Shown here one piece after another: positions 35,301 through 47,631 of a DNA stretch of 64,000 nt. A program made the position numbers and the translations under genes. A model generated the notes under the pieces. It did no database searches. It worked only from the letters and a program-made list of their open reading frames with translations, and had not been told where the DNA came from. The first letter of the stretch is position 1, and each line of letters begins with the position of its first letter. The DNA is from Gambelia wislizenii (Eukaryota > Chordata > Lepidosauria > Squamata > Crotaphytidae), in the NCBI GenBank assembly GCA_030847615.1, contig JAUMIR010000005.1:112745116-112809115 (forward strand), given 5' to 3'.

Positions 35301-35532
35301 GATTCCACCTCAATATTAGGAGGAACCTTTTGACAGTCAGAGCTGTTCGGCAATGGAACGCACTCCCTTGGAGTGTGGTGGGATTTCCTTCCTTGGAGGT
35401 CTTTAAACAGAGGCTGGATGGCCATCTGTCAGGGATGCTTTGATCGTGATTTCCAGCATGGCAGGGGGTTGGACTGGATGGCCCTCATGGTCTCTTCCAA
35501 CTCTGCAATTCTATGATTCTATGATTCTATGA
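32370..35532 (+). mobile_element. CR1 LINE, long copy 2
   Basis: This 3.1-kb CR1 copy begins in the end of ORF1 (gatcaggagggctttaaact at about 32511-32530), covers ORF2 and its 3' end, and finishes with three ATTCTATG units (35510-35532). It is the longest CR1 here. The first ORF and 5' UTR are missing. It shares most of its 3' half with copy 1, but the two differ in indels and so were inserted independently. Confidence 0.85.
32537..35443 (+). pseudogene. CR1 ORF2 endonuclease-reverse transcriptase pseudogene (copy 2)
   Basis: Frame one (32537-32920) carries the endonuclease start: LYTNARSMGNKQDELELLAL and GITETWWDESHDW. A frameshift near 32890-32915 moves it to frame two (32886-34217, 443 residues): VGVYYRPPNQ, MGEFNYPDICW, GESDHVLLEF, then the RT start FKSPGPDELHPRGLKELA and VPIFKKGKKEDPNNRPVSLT. 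A TAG at 34215 ends it. The motif A region (DFSKAFDKVPHD) and motif B lie beyond in broken frames. The distal block 34799-35443 is open again ([22 protein letters not shown]-like text, RAVRQWNALP). The endonuclease block reads GEFNYPD where the family has GDFN. Confidence 0.8.
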
Positions 35533-38500
35533 TGGAGTATATATATTTTTTAAAAAAATATCCCTTTGTCATGAGGACTTTGAGGACTTCAAGATAGAGT
35601 TGCAAGGTCTCAGAATGCTAGCCAAATCTCAAGGAACTGCCACACTTCTGTAGGTCTCCAGGTGTTACCTTAAAAGGTGGGGGCATGTTAGAGTCCCACC
35701 CATGATGCCAAAATCTAGGTAGGGGAATTATTAACTCAAACAGGAGGCCTGCGAGATGAAGGTAACTTTGGGGACCTTTTCACCTATGTATACCAGTGCT
35801 AACTGTAGAGGAGGCCCCCATTAAAGTAAAACAACGGGTTGCTTGTTGTTGTTGTTTTGAATAACACAAAAAGTGAATGAACATATACAACACACATTCC
35901 TAAGAACCATACAAGGCTATAGCAAAGTAAGGTAGAAAGGTTGGATAGAGGCAAAGAGGTTCAGGAAGATAGGGTGATAGTTACCAGTCTTAAAGAGCAG
36001 CAGAGATACTCAGACAGATGGCTGAGGGTGGCACAGGAGTTTCTGATCCAGGGCGGGCCAAGAAAGAGAGTGTCCAGGTCCGTACACTGTGGCACACCTT
36101 ATTATTGTTGGGGCTCTAATATTTATACTCTATTCTCTGCCTTGGAGGGACAAGTTAGTAATAACAAAGCTTGGATGGCTCTCCCACAGAATAGACAAAG
36201 GAAACTGAAACTCAACTGATTGCTTTAATTGTGGACAGATAGAACATTGATTGGCTTGCAATAACCTCATAAGATTGGACAGGAGGGGTATTAGGGGAGA
36301 TTTCTGTAGGGTGTGGAATGAGGAATGGACACTTAATTGCTTGATTGAATTATTGCTTGAAATGCCCAGGGCTGGAAGAAAGGTTTAGCACATACCCCTT
36401 TAGTGACTGGGTTGTTAGCACAAACTCATCCTTGGAGTTTTCCACTCAATCCTAACTTGGGCTTTCACATCATTATATTTCTAAACACATCTCTGGTCAT
36501 CATGACCTCCAACTGACCTCTAGTAAGCCAATATGACTCCAAAAGTTTCCAATATTTCCAGTTATGGAATCTTGCTGGGAGGAGTAGTAGTGCATGCTAA
36601 CACAGGTAGGGAAAGAAATCTCAGACAAGTAGCACTGGAGGAGGAGAAAGTTAAGTTTTTGTGTATGAGGTGTTTGCAATGCTTGGGCACCCTTCTCCAC
36701 ATTTCCATCTTCTGTGAAGTCTCTCTAATTCAACATGTATGTGTGTTAGACTTGTGCAATGTTGCTACACGTGGAAGTCAGGAGTTTTGGGAGAGGACAG
36801 AAATCATGGGAGGTGCACATACTTGGATCCGTCTTGCTATTTGGAAGAAGAGAAGGAGTGAAGTGCTGTGACTCATGAGGTTTCTTATTGTCTAAGACAT
36901 GGCATGGGGCCAGAGTAGAAGAAGCTTCCTGGGGCAAGTGGTGAGGGGGAGGTTGCATGTGAAATAACCACATTAATAATGCTATAAGTATCATTGGAGT
37001 ATATGATAAGATTTATAATTTTATCAGTCTTAAATCCTCTGCTTGTCAATTGTGTGACTTTGAACTGGCCACTTCCAAAGACCATGTTCAATGAATGGCC
37101 CGTTTCTCCAGTCAACTGAATCAGTTTGACAATCTTTGTACTTTTATAGGCAACCCAAGGGCTCCTCTATGCTGACAACCCCCCCCCCCCAAAAAAAAAA
37201 CTGGGTTACCTTTGAGTTTCCCACCTTTGTGTGTATTTTTCTGCAGCAACCACGGGCTAGTCCACAAAATCACCACACACACTAAGGCAAGTTCAGGAGC
37301 ACAGTCCATACAGTTCTCCCCTTCAAATTTACCCTGGTCCAATAAATCACAGTATGCACAGCCACATGGCTGTGGCCACTCTAGTCCCCCCCTCCATGCA
37401 TGAGAATGTACAGATGTTCACATGCCAGTCTATATGGGTATGCTGGTAAGTGAACAACTGCCTATATGCAAACTTAATGGCAAGGAAGGAACTACTAAAA
37501 AGTTATATTGAAACAGGGAAAGGGGCATTTCCTAGTGGGAAAGGTCAGCTGAATGCCTTGCCCAGGGAGCCTCTCCAGACCTCTTGTGTCCACCTGCCAA
37601 AACTCTTCCCCCTGACCCCACACTGGCATCACTATGGAGCATAGTCTACACATACACTTGAATATCTGGATTTTCTGCTCAAACCCATAGTAAATTCCAA
37701 CTCTTTTTGGTCTGGATTAAAGTCCTGAGATGCTGAAAAGACCCAGATTCAAACCATTCATCATCTGGACAGCTAGTTGTGAAAACAAGGGGAGATAATT
37801 TTATTTGGCCAGTGTAGGCAAGCTCCAATACATGTCTACTCAGAAGTAACTAGCAGTCATAGCTCCCAGGAAGATGGCTTACCTGTGACTCTGCATGACA
37901 GTGTTAGACTCCAGCTCCCATCTGACTGTGCCAGCATGATCAGTGGTGAACAATTATGGGAAGAGTAGTTCATCCACTTCAACAGGGCCACAGGTTCCCC
38001 AAATCTGGGGCATAGGCTTCCATGCTTAAAGACAGAATGCAGCAAGAAAAATTGGCTGGGCAAAATTCTATGGCAAGTATCTTCACCATTCATAAAGTAG
38101 AAATCTGTGATGCTCCAAAGTATTAGGTGGGAAAAAGAAAAAAACCACTCAAGTGCCAGGTGGTTAAAAAGAAGAAAATGCCATGCATCTGTTTGGTGTG
38201 TATGTCATAATTATACTGAGATTGCAGTCTTTGTCATTCAATAATTACGATCAGCTTTGACAAGTTATTATCAGCTGTAAGACAATTTATTTTCCAGACA
38301 AAATAAAGAAAGCTATGTACTTGCACTCTGAGTGGATTGCATTTGAGATTAAAGGAAAACTACTCATAATGGATGGATCTAAATCTGAATGAGAAATCAC
38401 AGTGTGTTGTTCAGTCTGCTTAAATTGCTTGAACTGATTTACAGCACTGCTGCAAAGAAGTCTGAAGTGGAAATTCAGTAGGTGGAAAGACAACAATGCA

Positions 38501-39622
38501 CAGAAAAACAGAACGTCATGTCTTCACATTTCACAGAAAGCTACATTTTACATTATTATTGCTTACCACCAAATTTCCTGTCACGAAAAATGTGAAGACC
38601 AGTTTGGAGGCCACTTCATGGACAAAACCTCTGAAGAAATTTAAGGCAATTTTGGTACAGCCAATTACATTTTTGTGTGTGTAGTGATGGTGGGTATCTT
38701 CTCATCACACTACCTGATACCCACAGGTAACATTAATGCAGGGTTTAATTCAACAAAGGCCTTTTATTGCTCTTGCCTGCATTTTGGGCTATCTATGTCT
38801 GAAGGACAAATTCTGCATTGGGTCCTATCTGAACTACTATATTCTCCCATATGAATCTGCTCATGCTTTGAGATTCTTGGGGAAGAGCTTATCTCTGCCT
38901 CAGCACCCTTGGGGCCATGTTTGATAGAAGATGTAAGGCAGGGCTTTCTTACTAGCTGTTTCCACTTCCAAAGTGCAACTCCTTTCCAAAGGAGGCTAAG
39001 TTGATCTCCCTATTTTGTCCTCCTGTTGCCAGTCAAAGATTTTTTTTAGTCAGCTGAGCTGTTGGCAATTGACTTGTTGCTATAACAGTGATATAAATCA
39101 TCATGAATTTTATTCCCATAGGCAAAAATGAACAATTTTACTATTTTCCTCCTCACAGTGAGAACGTCATTGAAAACTGCACTGTTTTCAAAAAGTACTC
39201 ATAGTTCAGGTCTTAGTCTGTGAAAAAAAAAAACTGCATGTTTGTAAGGTGGTTTTATTTTGGGGGGCAAAGGAAATAGAATTTTCTGTGCAGAAAACAC
39301 TTCTGCCTTTTCTTGTGAAAAATACACACTTCGGGAGGAAATAAGTCTCAAACTGAGCAGCTTCTCATCTGTCTATTGTTGTCATCAGGGTTTCCCAACA
39401 CTCAAGAAACCAATTTTCAATCCTTTTTTCCTAAACACTATTGAACATTTTTTTCTATCTCATTCCCATAGAAGGGCTTTTTAACAGGGTGACACTAATT
39501 TTAGTGCTATGTTTTTAATTCCTTTTCATCCACTTGTGTTTTGACAATATGTTTAATTATATTTCAATATTATATTTTTATCTGATTTTAGTGCTTGGAG
39601 TCACAGTATTGAGGCAAAGGCC
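35533..39622. other. Unannotated DNA
   Basis: No gene or confident transposon. It contains a C-run followed by an A-run at 37180-37200, a GTT repeat near 35845-35860 and a small inverted repeat (tgggtatc/gataccca) at 38691-38722. The open frames at 35941-36219 and 36533-36871 show no family motifs. Confidence 0.45.
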
Positions 39623-40501
39623 TGTTACCCTACCTTCATAATTGCTCAGAGGTCATGAAGATCCTCTGGATATTGATATTAATTGGGGGAATTAATGTAC
39701 TCGACTTGGCAATGCAAGAAGGGGGTAAGGGCCAACTATATCAGTACTAAGGATGAGACATAACCTAGATAGTACGATTATCTTTATTTGAGAACAATAA
39801 TAACAACATTCACACTTCAAGGATTCATGCAAGATTGGTGAATAAAGTAGGAGAGATTGAGATAAATAGAGATAAAGAAGGGAGTTGTTTGTGGGTGACA
39901 CAGCACCTTTTCCTGTAGAGCAGAAATTCTTGCGGCAATGGGGTCTCAGAGTTGCGCTCTGAAGGTCAGTCAGCAAACAGGCAGCATGGATGTAGAAGAA
40001 GGAGCTGAAGACAGATTGGTGTTGTTCTGGAGGGGGTTTTATAGTCAATATTTGCCTTCTGGGGATGGGATTTAGAGTAGAAGACAATGTTTCTCAGAGT
40101 TGCTCAAAGTGAGACAAAGGTATTTGGGATATGTTAATAGCATTTTAATGGTTGAATACTTTGCAAATGAAAGGAAGGAAGCAACTTCCTTTGTTTGGTA
40201 AGGGTAAACTAATAAGGGTTGTTTACAGGTTTGAATTTGCCAGCCAGGGCAGATTGGATTAGCCAGATGTACATGCCTTCAGTTGCCTTGCAAATTAACA
40301 TTTCTATAGAATTTAGGTGGCCTCACCTTAAGTGTATTCCTGACTGAACAATGTTTGTCTTTGGGTTTCCTCATTGGGGAATCTACCAGGTTTTCATTAA
40401 TGGCTGTGCTGTTTGGAAGACTATGTTTGACCTAATTATTAAATATTGTCACTTATTAATTATAGGTATGGGGCTGGGGGTGTCAGGGTAGGTAACAGGC
40501 C
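39619..40501 (-). mobile_element. Solo LTR with GGCC target duplication
   Basis: The interval 39623-40497 (875 bp) starts TGTTACCC and ends GGTAACA. The ends are inverted complements (TGTTACCcTACC with GGTAGgGTAACA), as in LTRs bounded by TG...CA. The 4-mer GGCC lies on both sides (39619-39622 and 40498-40501). On the minus strand an AATAAA sits near 39780, which sets the orientation. No internal retroviral or Gypsy coding sequence adjoins, so it is a solo LTR. A related fragment is at 49937-50145. Confidence 0.65.
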
Positions 40502-40871
40502 GGATACCATCTTGAGGCAAACCAAAAAGCTTTGAGAAGTATAGTGAAATATCTCACACTCCTAATCACCATGCCTGCTTGCTACAGTATATATCCTTTT
40601 TGGAATTTTATCTCAGAGATCTAAATGATAGACTAAAGATAAAGTTAGGTGTGGTTAGAAATGTGGTTTTTAAGATAGAATGAAGAGCACCATCAATTAT
40701 AGAGTGCAGCATTTTCTTTTGAGGAGGTATAGGCTGTTTTCTGATATCTCAGATGTAGAATTTAGACCAAGAACAGGCAACTTCCACTGGGCTAGGATCT
40801 GGTTTTCGGATTGCTCAAGTGTTTCAGGGCTTCACATCAAAGCAACAAAGTCTAAGGGTGATTTACATTAA

Positions 40872-41484
40872 TGAAACATGGGTCACCTATCACCACCACC
40901 TACGACTCCTCGAGCGCTTTCATCAGCGCTGTCTACGCACAATCCTAAATATACACTGGACTGACTATGTGATGAATGTTGCTGTCCTTGAGCAAGCTGG
41001 GATCACCAGTATTGAGGCCATGGTATTGAGAATGCAGCTGCGCTGGGCAGGGCACGTTTCTAGGATGGAGGAACATCGCCTCCCAAAAATACTACTCTAC
41101 GATGAATTCGCCACGGGTCAGCGTAAGAGGGCCGCTCCAAAAAAGTGATACAAAGACTCCCTGAAACAACATCTCAGGCTCGGCCAAATTGATCACCAAC
41201 AGTGGTCCGCCCTGGCCTCACATCGGGAGGCATGGAGACGCACTATCCACAATGCTGCAACCTTATTTGAGAACTCACGCCGAACAAGTCTTGAAGAGAA
41301 ACGACAACGCAGAAAGGATCACAACCCAAAAACATCACCCAAGGAGACCTTCTGCTGTGCTTTCTGCAACCAGACTTGTTTATCTCAGATTGGCCTTTTT
41401 AGTCATCAGCGCGCTTGCAGAAAGCGCGGCATGAGTCCTTCTTGAATCTTCGTTTGTGAAGAAAAGCCAGAGAGAGAGAGAGAG
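40872..41484 (+). mobile_element. AG-tail LINE 3' end (copy B)
   Basis: The 5' truncation begins TGAAACATGGGTCACC. The copy carries the RT C-terminal part and the final zinc finger, then gtttgtgaagaaaagccag and an (AG)n tail at 41469-41484. The frame is open except for a TGA where copy C has CGA (near 41145). Its start coincides with that of copy D to within one base. Confidence 0.85.
40880..41445 (+). pseudogene. AG-tail LINE C-terminal coding remnant (copy B)
   Basis: Translation gives ERFHQRCLRTILNIHWTDYV, QLRWAGHVSRMEEHRLPKIL and, after a TGA near 41145, KETFCCAFCNQTCLSQIGLF with the final SHQRACRKR. The Cys-Cys-His-Cys finger (CAFC ... H ... C) probably binds nucleic acid. It lacks the endonuclease and the catalytic RT palm, so it cannot act alone. 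Confidence 0.75.
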
Positions 41485-41767
41485 TGACATTATAGGTCTA
41501 AAGGTACTCAATTTTAAGTTTTTATTCCTTTAACAATCTTCTAAGCACTGTCCACATTATTTAGCAGGCTGCTAGTAGGGAAAATACTTAAAATAGATTT
41601 TCCTTGTTGTTGTTTTTTCCCTGGCTATGAGGCCGTGTTCTGGAATAGTTTCTTTCTGACATTTTTCCTGCATCTTTGGCTGGCATCTTCTCTCCCAGAA
41701 AAAAACCCAAGGAAAATCTATGGATGCCGGCCATGAAAGCCTTCGACTTCACACTTAAAATAGATTT

Positions 41768-41805
<38 letters not shown>

Positions 41806-42298
41806 CCATCCTCTTATTATTTACAAATAAATTTCTTCCTCCCATTCACACTTGATCATTATTTGGAAAAAAATAATTTCATCAGTAACAAATAAAATCC
41901 CCTTGTTCAGGATTAACAAATAAAATGCCATCATTCATACATATTAGTTATATATTTGATATGCAAATAAACTTTATTTTGACTTTAATGGATATGAGAG
42001 TGACTATCATGCTGACCACCTCACTGGCAACAAATTACCCTATAATCAATGCCTGCCCTGCTATGTCTGAGAATTATGTACCAGGTCATCTATGCTTACG
42101 GTCTCAAAACACTGTTGTTATTGTTCCACAAGAAGAACCCATTTAACATTTTGCATACTCCCTAATAGGACCCATTTAGCCACTATCTTGAAAGCTATTT
42201 TAGAAGTCAAAAGCAGATTATGATAATCATTTAGAGCAGCTATGACTACAGCAATATAACAGAAATGAGCTAGCAAATTAAAGCATGTATGTGTGTGT
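41485..42298. other. Unannotated DNA with TA microsatellite
   Basis: A (TA)n tract occupies 41771-41802. No gene is recognised. Confidence 0.5.
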
Positions 42299-42506
42299 GC
42301 CTTCAAGTTACCTGTTGACTTATGTTGACCCCATGAATTTTATTGGGTTTTCTTAGGCAAAGAATACTCAGAGGTGGTTTTACCAGTTCCTTTTTCTGAA
42401 ACATATACTACAACACCTGGCATTCATCTGCAGTCTCCCATCCAAGTACTGGCCAGAGCTGACCCTGCTTAGATCAGATAGGATCTAGTGCCATTAGGGT
42501 ATTTTT
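42299..42506 (-). mobile_element. 5S-rRNA-derived SINE
   Basis: On the plus strand the text reads gcagtctcccatccaagtac, then tggccagagctgaccctgct and tagatcagataggatc. This is the complement of the internal control region of vertebrate 5S rRNA (A box to C box), with single changes. The 3' body (accccatgaattttattggg, aggcaaagaatactcagagg) matches the body I recall for a squamate 5S SINE family. The head is therefore at 42506 and the tail at 42299. It is a Pol III transcribed, non-autonomous retroposon. Which LINE mobilises it is not shown here. Confidence 0.8.
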
Positions 42507-44434
42507 TAAATGTGAAAACAGCATTTTTTCCCATGGTCACCTTTTCCACTCCTATTCCCAAATTGATAAATTGACAAAGGGAAACAGGGAGAAATGCAAT
42601 CTACAGCTTTTGAAAGCTTTTTCACTATAACGTGTTGACTATATAGCTTCAAAAATATTGAAATGAAGTAGCCTTAGCCATTGGTTGAAGTGCTGCACAG
42701 AGTGATAATGAACATTCCAAACATGCTAAAAGTTTTTTTAAAAAAATCTCTGAAGGCCAAAGAACAGATGAGTCTGCATTCTGTATATGCAAGGAAACTA
42801 TGTCAAGGCTGTATCTGACTAGTATCCTCATAGGAATATTGGAAGTCAGGTGTATGTGTGTGAGAGGATGGAAATCCAATAGGTATGACACCATTGCCAG
42901 GTTTTAAAAAAAACCATTTATGTAGCTCTCCACTTGTACATTAATTAAATGAACTCTCAAAGGAAGAGCCATGTCATGATCTTTGGCCAATATGGGTCAT
43001 TGTTACATTGATCTCAGAGGTAATTGGCTTTGTCTTGGAATACTTCCCCTAAATTTCCTTTCCTGTAATTGAAAAGAAAATCTACATCTGAAAGTAAGTA
43101 ATTTCTTTTTCTCCTCTCCCTGCCCCAGCTACCTGTCTCACAGTACCTTAACTGAATCTGTAATTTTATGGCATCATACTGGAAGCAAAGCAGATAAATG
43201 GGTGGGATGGTTGCAGGAAGGATGTATCACACAGCATTACACTTGAAAATCAAGGCAGGCCACTATATATTCATGCCAATTTCTTACACTGGTACCAAAT
43301 TTCAGAGTGGCCTTTGTGTTTACTGATATCGACAGTACTTGAGAATGAATAGTTTCTGAGACCTTTTTTAAAAAATGGAGGGATATACACATCAGGTGTT
43401 TTCTATGTGTCAGCAAGTTGATTTTAAGCTATTATTTCAAAGCTGTCAGGCTGTAGCAGGCCACACAAAAATTCTTAGAAGTAGAAGATTGGTTTTAATA
43501 CTTGTGGATATACTACAATCACTCCACAGCATACAAGTGTATCTATTCTTCTTCTTCATGTATCATGTTTCTGGCTATGGCTTGGAAGCCCCTTGTCAGT
43601 GCTGAATGGTTGCAAGGTGCAGATATATAAGCTCAAAGGTAAACTTTTGGACTCATGGAAGAGGTGAGCTGTACTTCAGCAAAACTAAGACTAAGACAAC
43701 TAAGAAAGGTCTAGGAAACAACAACAACCCCATTTGTTTTATCAGCTTGTTTCCTGCTCAGCACACTGTAAATGGGTTTATTTGCTTCTTCTGACATCTC
43801 AGTCAGGGTCAGTCAGGCTGGAACAAGTTCATTCTCTAATTCAGGAAATGAAGCACACAGGGGGGAAAAATCAATGCCTTACAATGTCTTAGTCGTTCTG
43901 TATCACTTTTCTGAAAATGTCAGGCATCTTCTTCAGCAGCCCACTGTAGATTTTGCAGGTAGCTGCATATTTTCACTGGTGCCAGGGGGGTCTCATTCTC
44001 CATCCCATGGGATTCAGTGAGAAACTTCAATTGGCTTTCATTTTAAAGGACTGGGTGAAACTCCTATCTGAAGTTACAAACGGCTTCTTTTGCTCCCCAG
44101 AGACCAAAATACAGGGCATAATTGAAAGGTAACATCATAAAGGAAGATTTCCCATAAACAAGAAAGATATTAAAACAAGAGATAAAGTCATACTTACTCA
44201 TAAAGACATTTTAGTGAATAAGGAAGTATTTGATTCTTCCTTACTATTGCTCATTTCAACTAGAGAAGATCTATTGGATCAAAAAGATTTATTTATGTTT
44301 TGTCTTACTAGCCAAAAATGGATGCAATAGGGTTACTCTAGTGGGGACTAATGTATGGGCTAAACCCAATTGCTAGTCCATTCTAAAGTAGACTAACTGA
44401 ATCAGTAGGAATTTGGTTCTTTTTTTCTTTATTG
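42507..44434. other. Unannotated DNA
   Basis: No gene or confident repeat is seen. The open frames at 43375-43605 and 43772-44020 have no recognisable motifs. Confidence 0.45.
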
Positions 44435-45420
44435 GATGACCAACCATGGAATAGTGAGACCAGACACAGAGAATTGGGTTGGACAAGGTCCACCTTATTT
44501 GACCTAAAACCTGTTTTAGCTGGGTTGAACCTGGAAAGGAGCAGGGGGGGCAACATAGTGCAGGATCTGTCATGACAACCTCCTCAGTGAAACACATGAG
44601 CCCTGAAGGCTCCCTGGCTGGCCATCTACTGGAAGGCAAACCCAAAGCGCCCCTCCCAGGTCACTTAAAGTGAGAGTAAAATGCAACATCTCCAAGTCCA
44701 CCTCAATGGTACCCTCCCTCTCCCCTCCCCCCAGGCCACAGGACCTAAAGAGGCAGTTCCAGAGCCTTGTCCTTCAGCAAAAGGGTGCCAAGTTGTACAC
44801 CACAATTCTTAATTTATCCCTCCCTGCTATCTGCCATGGACAAGGGACAAGCATCTGCTTAGTCCCTCTCCCCCACCAGGCCAGCCAACAAGATCCTCAT
44901 CCTCTGTTGGAGGTCCCTCAGGAATAACATCTTATTCAGGTTAATGCACATAATCAGCCTTGTATAGCTCAGGTGACCAAAATACTATAGCAGGATGTTG
45001 GAGAAAGTGGTCCAACCCCCTATTCAATGTGTTCCAAATTTTCCTGTTTACCCTTTTAGGGCTAGATAAATGAGCTAGGGGTCCTTTTCAGCCCACCAAA
45101 TTTGGTGAGGCAGAATAGTAGACCACATAAGGATAATCCTGGCCATCTACTCTGTATGAACCAAAGATCATGCAGAGCCTGCAGAATATGGGCCTTGCCC
45201 TTCAAGAAGCCCAAGTAGTTCCCACCCATCAAACAAGAGGCACCAAATCATTCCAATGAAATCCTCTTTTCTCAAACCACACCACTGTAGCATACTCACT
45301 CAACCCCAGTTGAGTCCCAAAATGGTAATTCTGGGCCTGGCACACTGCCCAGTAATCCAACAAATGTCCCTACAGCCAGAAAACCCAAGAAATATAACCA
45401 AAAACCAAACTAGAGGGTTC
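44435..45420 (-). mobile_element. Ngaro-type element, 3' fragment with SGNH-hydrolase motif
   Basis: It shares about 650 bp of diverged sequence with 51679-52300 in the same orientation (for example gaggcagttccagagc near 44750 and 52040). On the minus strand a coding relic reads ELYKADYVH near 44941-44973, followed by FLRDLQQRMR. This fits the C-terminal DxxH block of the SGNH/GDSL hydrolase domain that some Ngaro (DIRS-order) elements carry. Upstream relics such as WDGVRNFYWNDLVPLV fit the same domain. Everything 5' of this (recombinase, RT) is absent. The Penelope-like element abuts it at 45431. Confidence 0.5.
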
Positions 45421-45545
45421 TGCCAAAAAATAACCAGGATAAACTAATCCCACTTCCAATCATAAAAAGGCAACAATATGAAGAAATAAAAGGATAACCC
45501 TGGAGCAGAGAATCCAATAAATGTTCTCTAGATCTCACAGTCCTC

Positions 45546-46873
45546 TTGATAGAAACCAGTCAACAGGAGTGTAAGGTTTTGACTGATAAAATAGAACATC
45601 ATAAACAGGAATTTAATAAGATGATGAATTCTAGTATATTAAATAGTAGACTAGAGGAATTTGATGTAGAAGTAACTAAAACAATGATTGAACTCAAAGA
45701 TCTTAAATTCAAAAAATTTCAAAGGGAATTTAGGGATTACCAAGAAGGAAAGGTTTATTCCTGGAAATCCCGCACTGTTCTGACTTCTACAAATAATAAG
45801 AAAAGAGTTTCTTTTGACCATAGTATAGATACAAGTAAAGAAGATAATAGCCATGGGGATTTTACCACTGACTCTTCCACTTATCATTCCATGGACCACT
45901 TTAAAACCAGTAGGAGACCTTCTTTAGAAAAACAGTCCAACAGGTGGAGATACAAAGACAGAGATATGGAGAGAAAAAATATGTACAAGGGCAGAAACCT
46001 CTCCAGGCCCAGATAGTCAATATATCAAAATCTGCATTATCTGATCTGGAAGTAGAAGTCTTAAACAGAGGTCTTTCATTTGTTCCAACTCCTAGGTATA
46101 ATTCTTTTGATACTATGCGGGAAGTTCATCAATTGTTTCAGAAAATTAGATTGGCCAAGTTTTTTTCTAGGAATGGGACAACCAGTGAATACCTGGGACC
46201 CCCAGATATGGATAGATATAAGATTTTTTTTTTTTAAAAAAAATCTAACTTTAACCCCAATATCGACAACCCATACATTAAGGTCTTTCAAGACAAAGTG
46301 ATAAAGGACATGCAGGATATCTTTACCTCCCAATCCAATAGTTGGCACAATTTATCCAAACTATATCAAGCTACTTTGGAGAACTTGCAAAAAAGGCAAG
46401 ATATAATAATTAAACTAGCAAATAAAGGAGGTGCTATAGTCATATGGGGGAGGAAAGATTATGAAATAGAGGCATATAGCCAATTATCAAATGTAAAACA
46501 CTACAAGGAATGTATGAAAGATCCGACAGAAGATATTTTGAAATCAATTAAAACCACTCTGGAAAAGGCATTGAATATGGGGTATATAAAAACTAGTGGT
46601 TATGAATATTTACTGGATTCCCCAGGTAGAATTCCTTTATTTTATTTACTGCCTAAGATACATAAAGACAAAATTCCTACTCCAGGTAGACCTATCGTAT
46701 CAGGCTGTGGTTCTATCCTGGAACCGTTGGCTACATACATTTCATCTTTTTTGAAACCTTTAATTCCGGATAAAGACACCAAGGAGTTTGTTAAATATAT
46801 GGAACAACTAACACCACCTGTAGAGGATTTTTTCTTGGTGACATTGTCCTTCCACACCCTAAGTTTTCCCTAG
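45546..46873 (+). pseudogene. Penelope-like RT N-terminal pseudogene
   Basis: The first frame (45546-46016) is a Lys/Glu-rich, probably helical region (TKTMIELKDLKFKKFQREF). A second frame (46298-46873) gives KRQDIIIKLANKGGAIVIW, then LDSPGRIPLFYLLPKIHKD and TPGRPIVSGCGSILEPLATY. LPKIHK and PGRPIVSG-GS are hallmarks of Penelope RTs just upstream of the palm. The frame ends before motif A, so the aspartates are absent. A frameshift and a T/A-rich insert at 46222-46247 separate the pieces. The protein would have been an RT fused to a GIY-YIG nuclease. Confidence 0.7.
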
Positions 46874-47038
46874 GATCTTTTCTTGAGTCTTGGCAGGATC
46901 GTTCCCATTACCAGTTCAGCTGGTTATATAAGTTACTCTGTGAGCAGGAGTAGTACATTGTTGCTTTTGAATTGAGCAGAGTCACATTGTGTGAGCTGAG
47001 GAGTTGTAATATATTTATACGTTTTGAATGCTTGTAGG

Positions 47039-47075
47039 CCACTGAGGAAGACTGTTGTCAATATGCATCTGGCCT
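47039..47075 (+). ncRNA. Possible decayed hammerhead-ribozyme-like motif of the Penelope-like element
   Basis: Penelope-like elements often carry minimal hammerhead motifs in their terminal repeats (core CTGA-x-GA ... GAAA). Here ccactgaggaagactgttgt occurs in the right part of the element, with a CTGAGGA core but no clear GAAA partner. This is a resemblance only. Activity is unlikely. Confidence 0.2.
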
Positions 47076-47631
47076 TGAGTTTTTATTATTCACTGTTATT
47101 ATAATATTTTATTTTTAGCATTTGCACACTTTTCAGTGGGGTATTGTTACCCTTTTAGAAATTAAATTTTATTGGATTCTCTGCTCCAGGGTTTAGTTAT
47201 CCTTTTATTTCTTCATATTGTTGCTTTTTTATGATTGGAAGTGGGATTAGTTTATCCTGGTTACCCCGCCCAATAATCCATACTATGGTCTCAGATTGGT
47301 TCATTGTATTTAGACAGAAGACATAATCTGTATAAAGGTTTTAATAATATATGCCTCAGTTCCAGAAAGTAAAATCAGTGGGTCAGACTCTCTGCCATAT
47401 ACCATGCTGTGTAACTGCAACTAACTAACTAAGGTATCTGTGATGGGGTGTGCAGTTCTTTAAAAAAAGCAAAACGGACAACAGATCCATTCAGCTAGTA
47501 CTGGATAGTGAACAAAATATCTAATCTCTGTCCAGGCTCAGTTCAACTGGTTTCTGCCCAATAAACAAAAGAGCAAGTTTTAGGGGTGGATAGAATTGTT
47601 CAAGAGTTGGGAAATACTGATGAAGATAAAC

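Larger units (their letters stand above)
45431..47263 (+). mobile_element. Partial Penelope-like element between inverted repeats
   Basis: Arms 45431-45521 and 47169-47263 are inverted complements (aaccaggataaactaatccc ... with a 4-bp indel). Penelope-like elements often have LTR-like repeats in direct or inverted orientation. The interior encodes an RT N-terminal region with the Penelope signature. The catalytic half of RT and the GIY-YIG endonuclease are missing: coding similarity stops near 46830, and a non-coding 3' part (46857-47168) follows. Confidence 0.7.
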
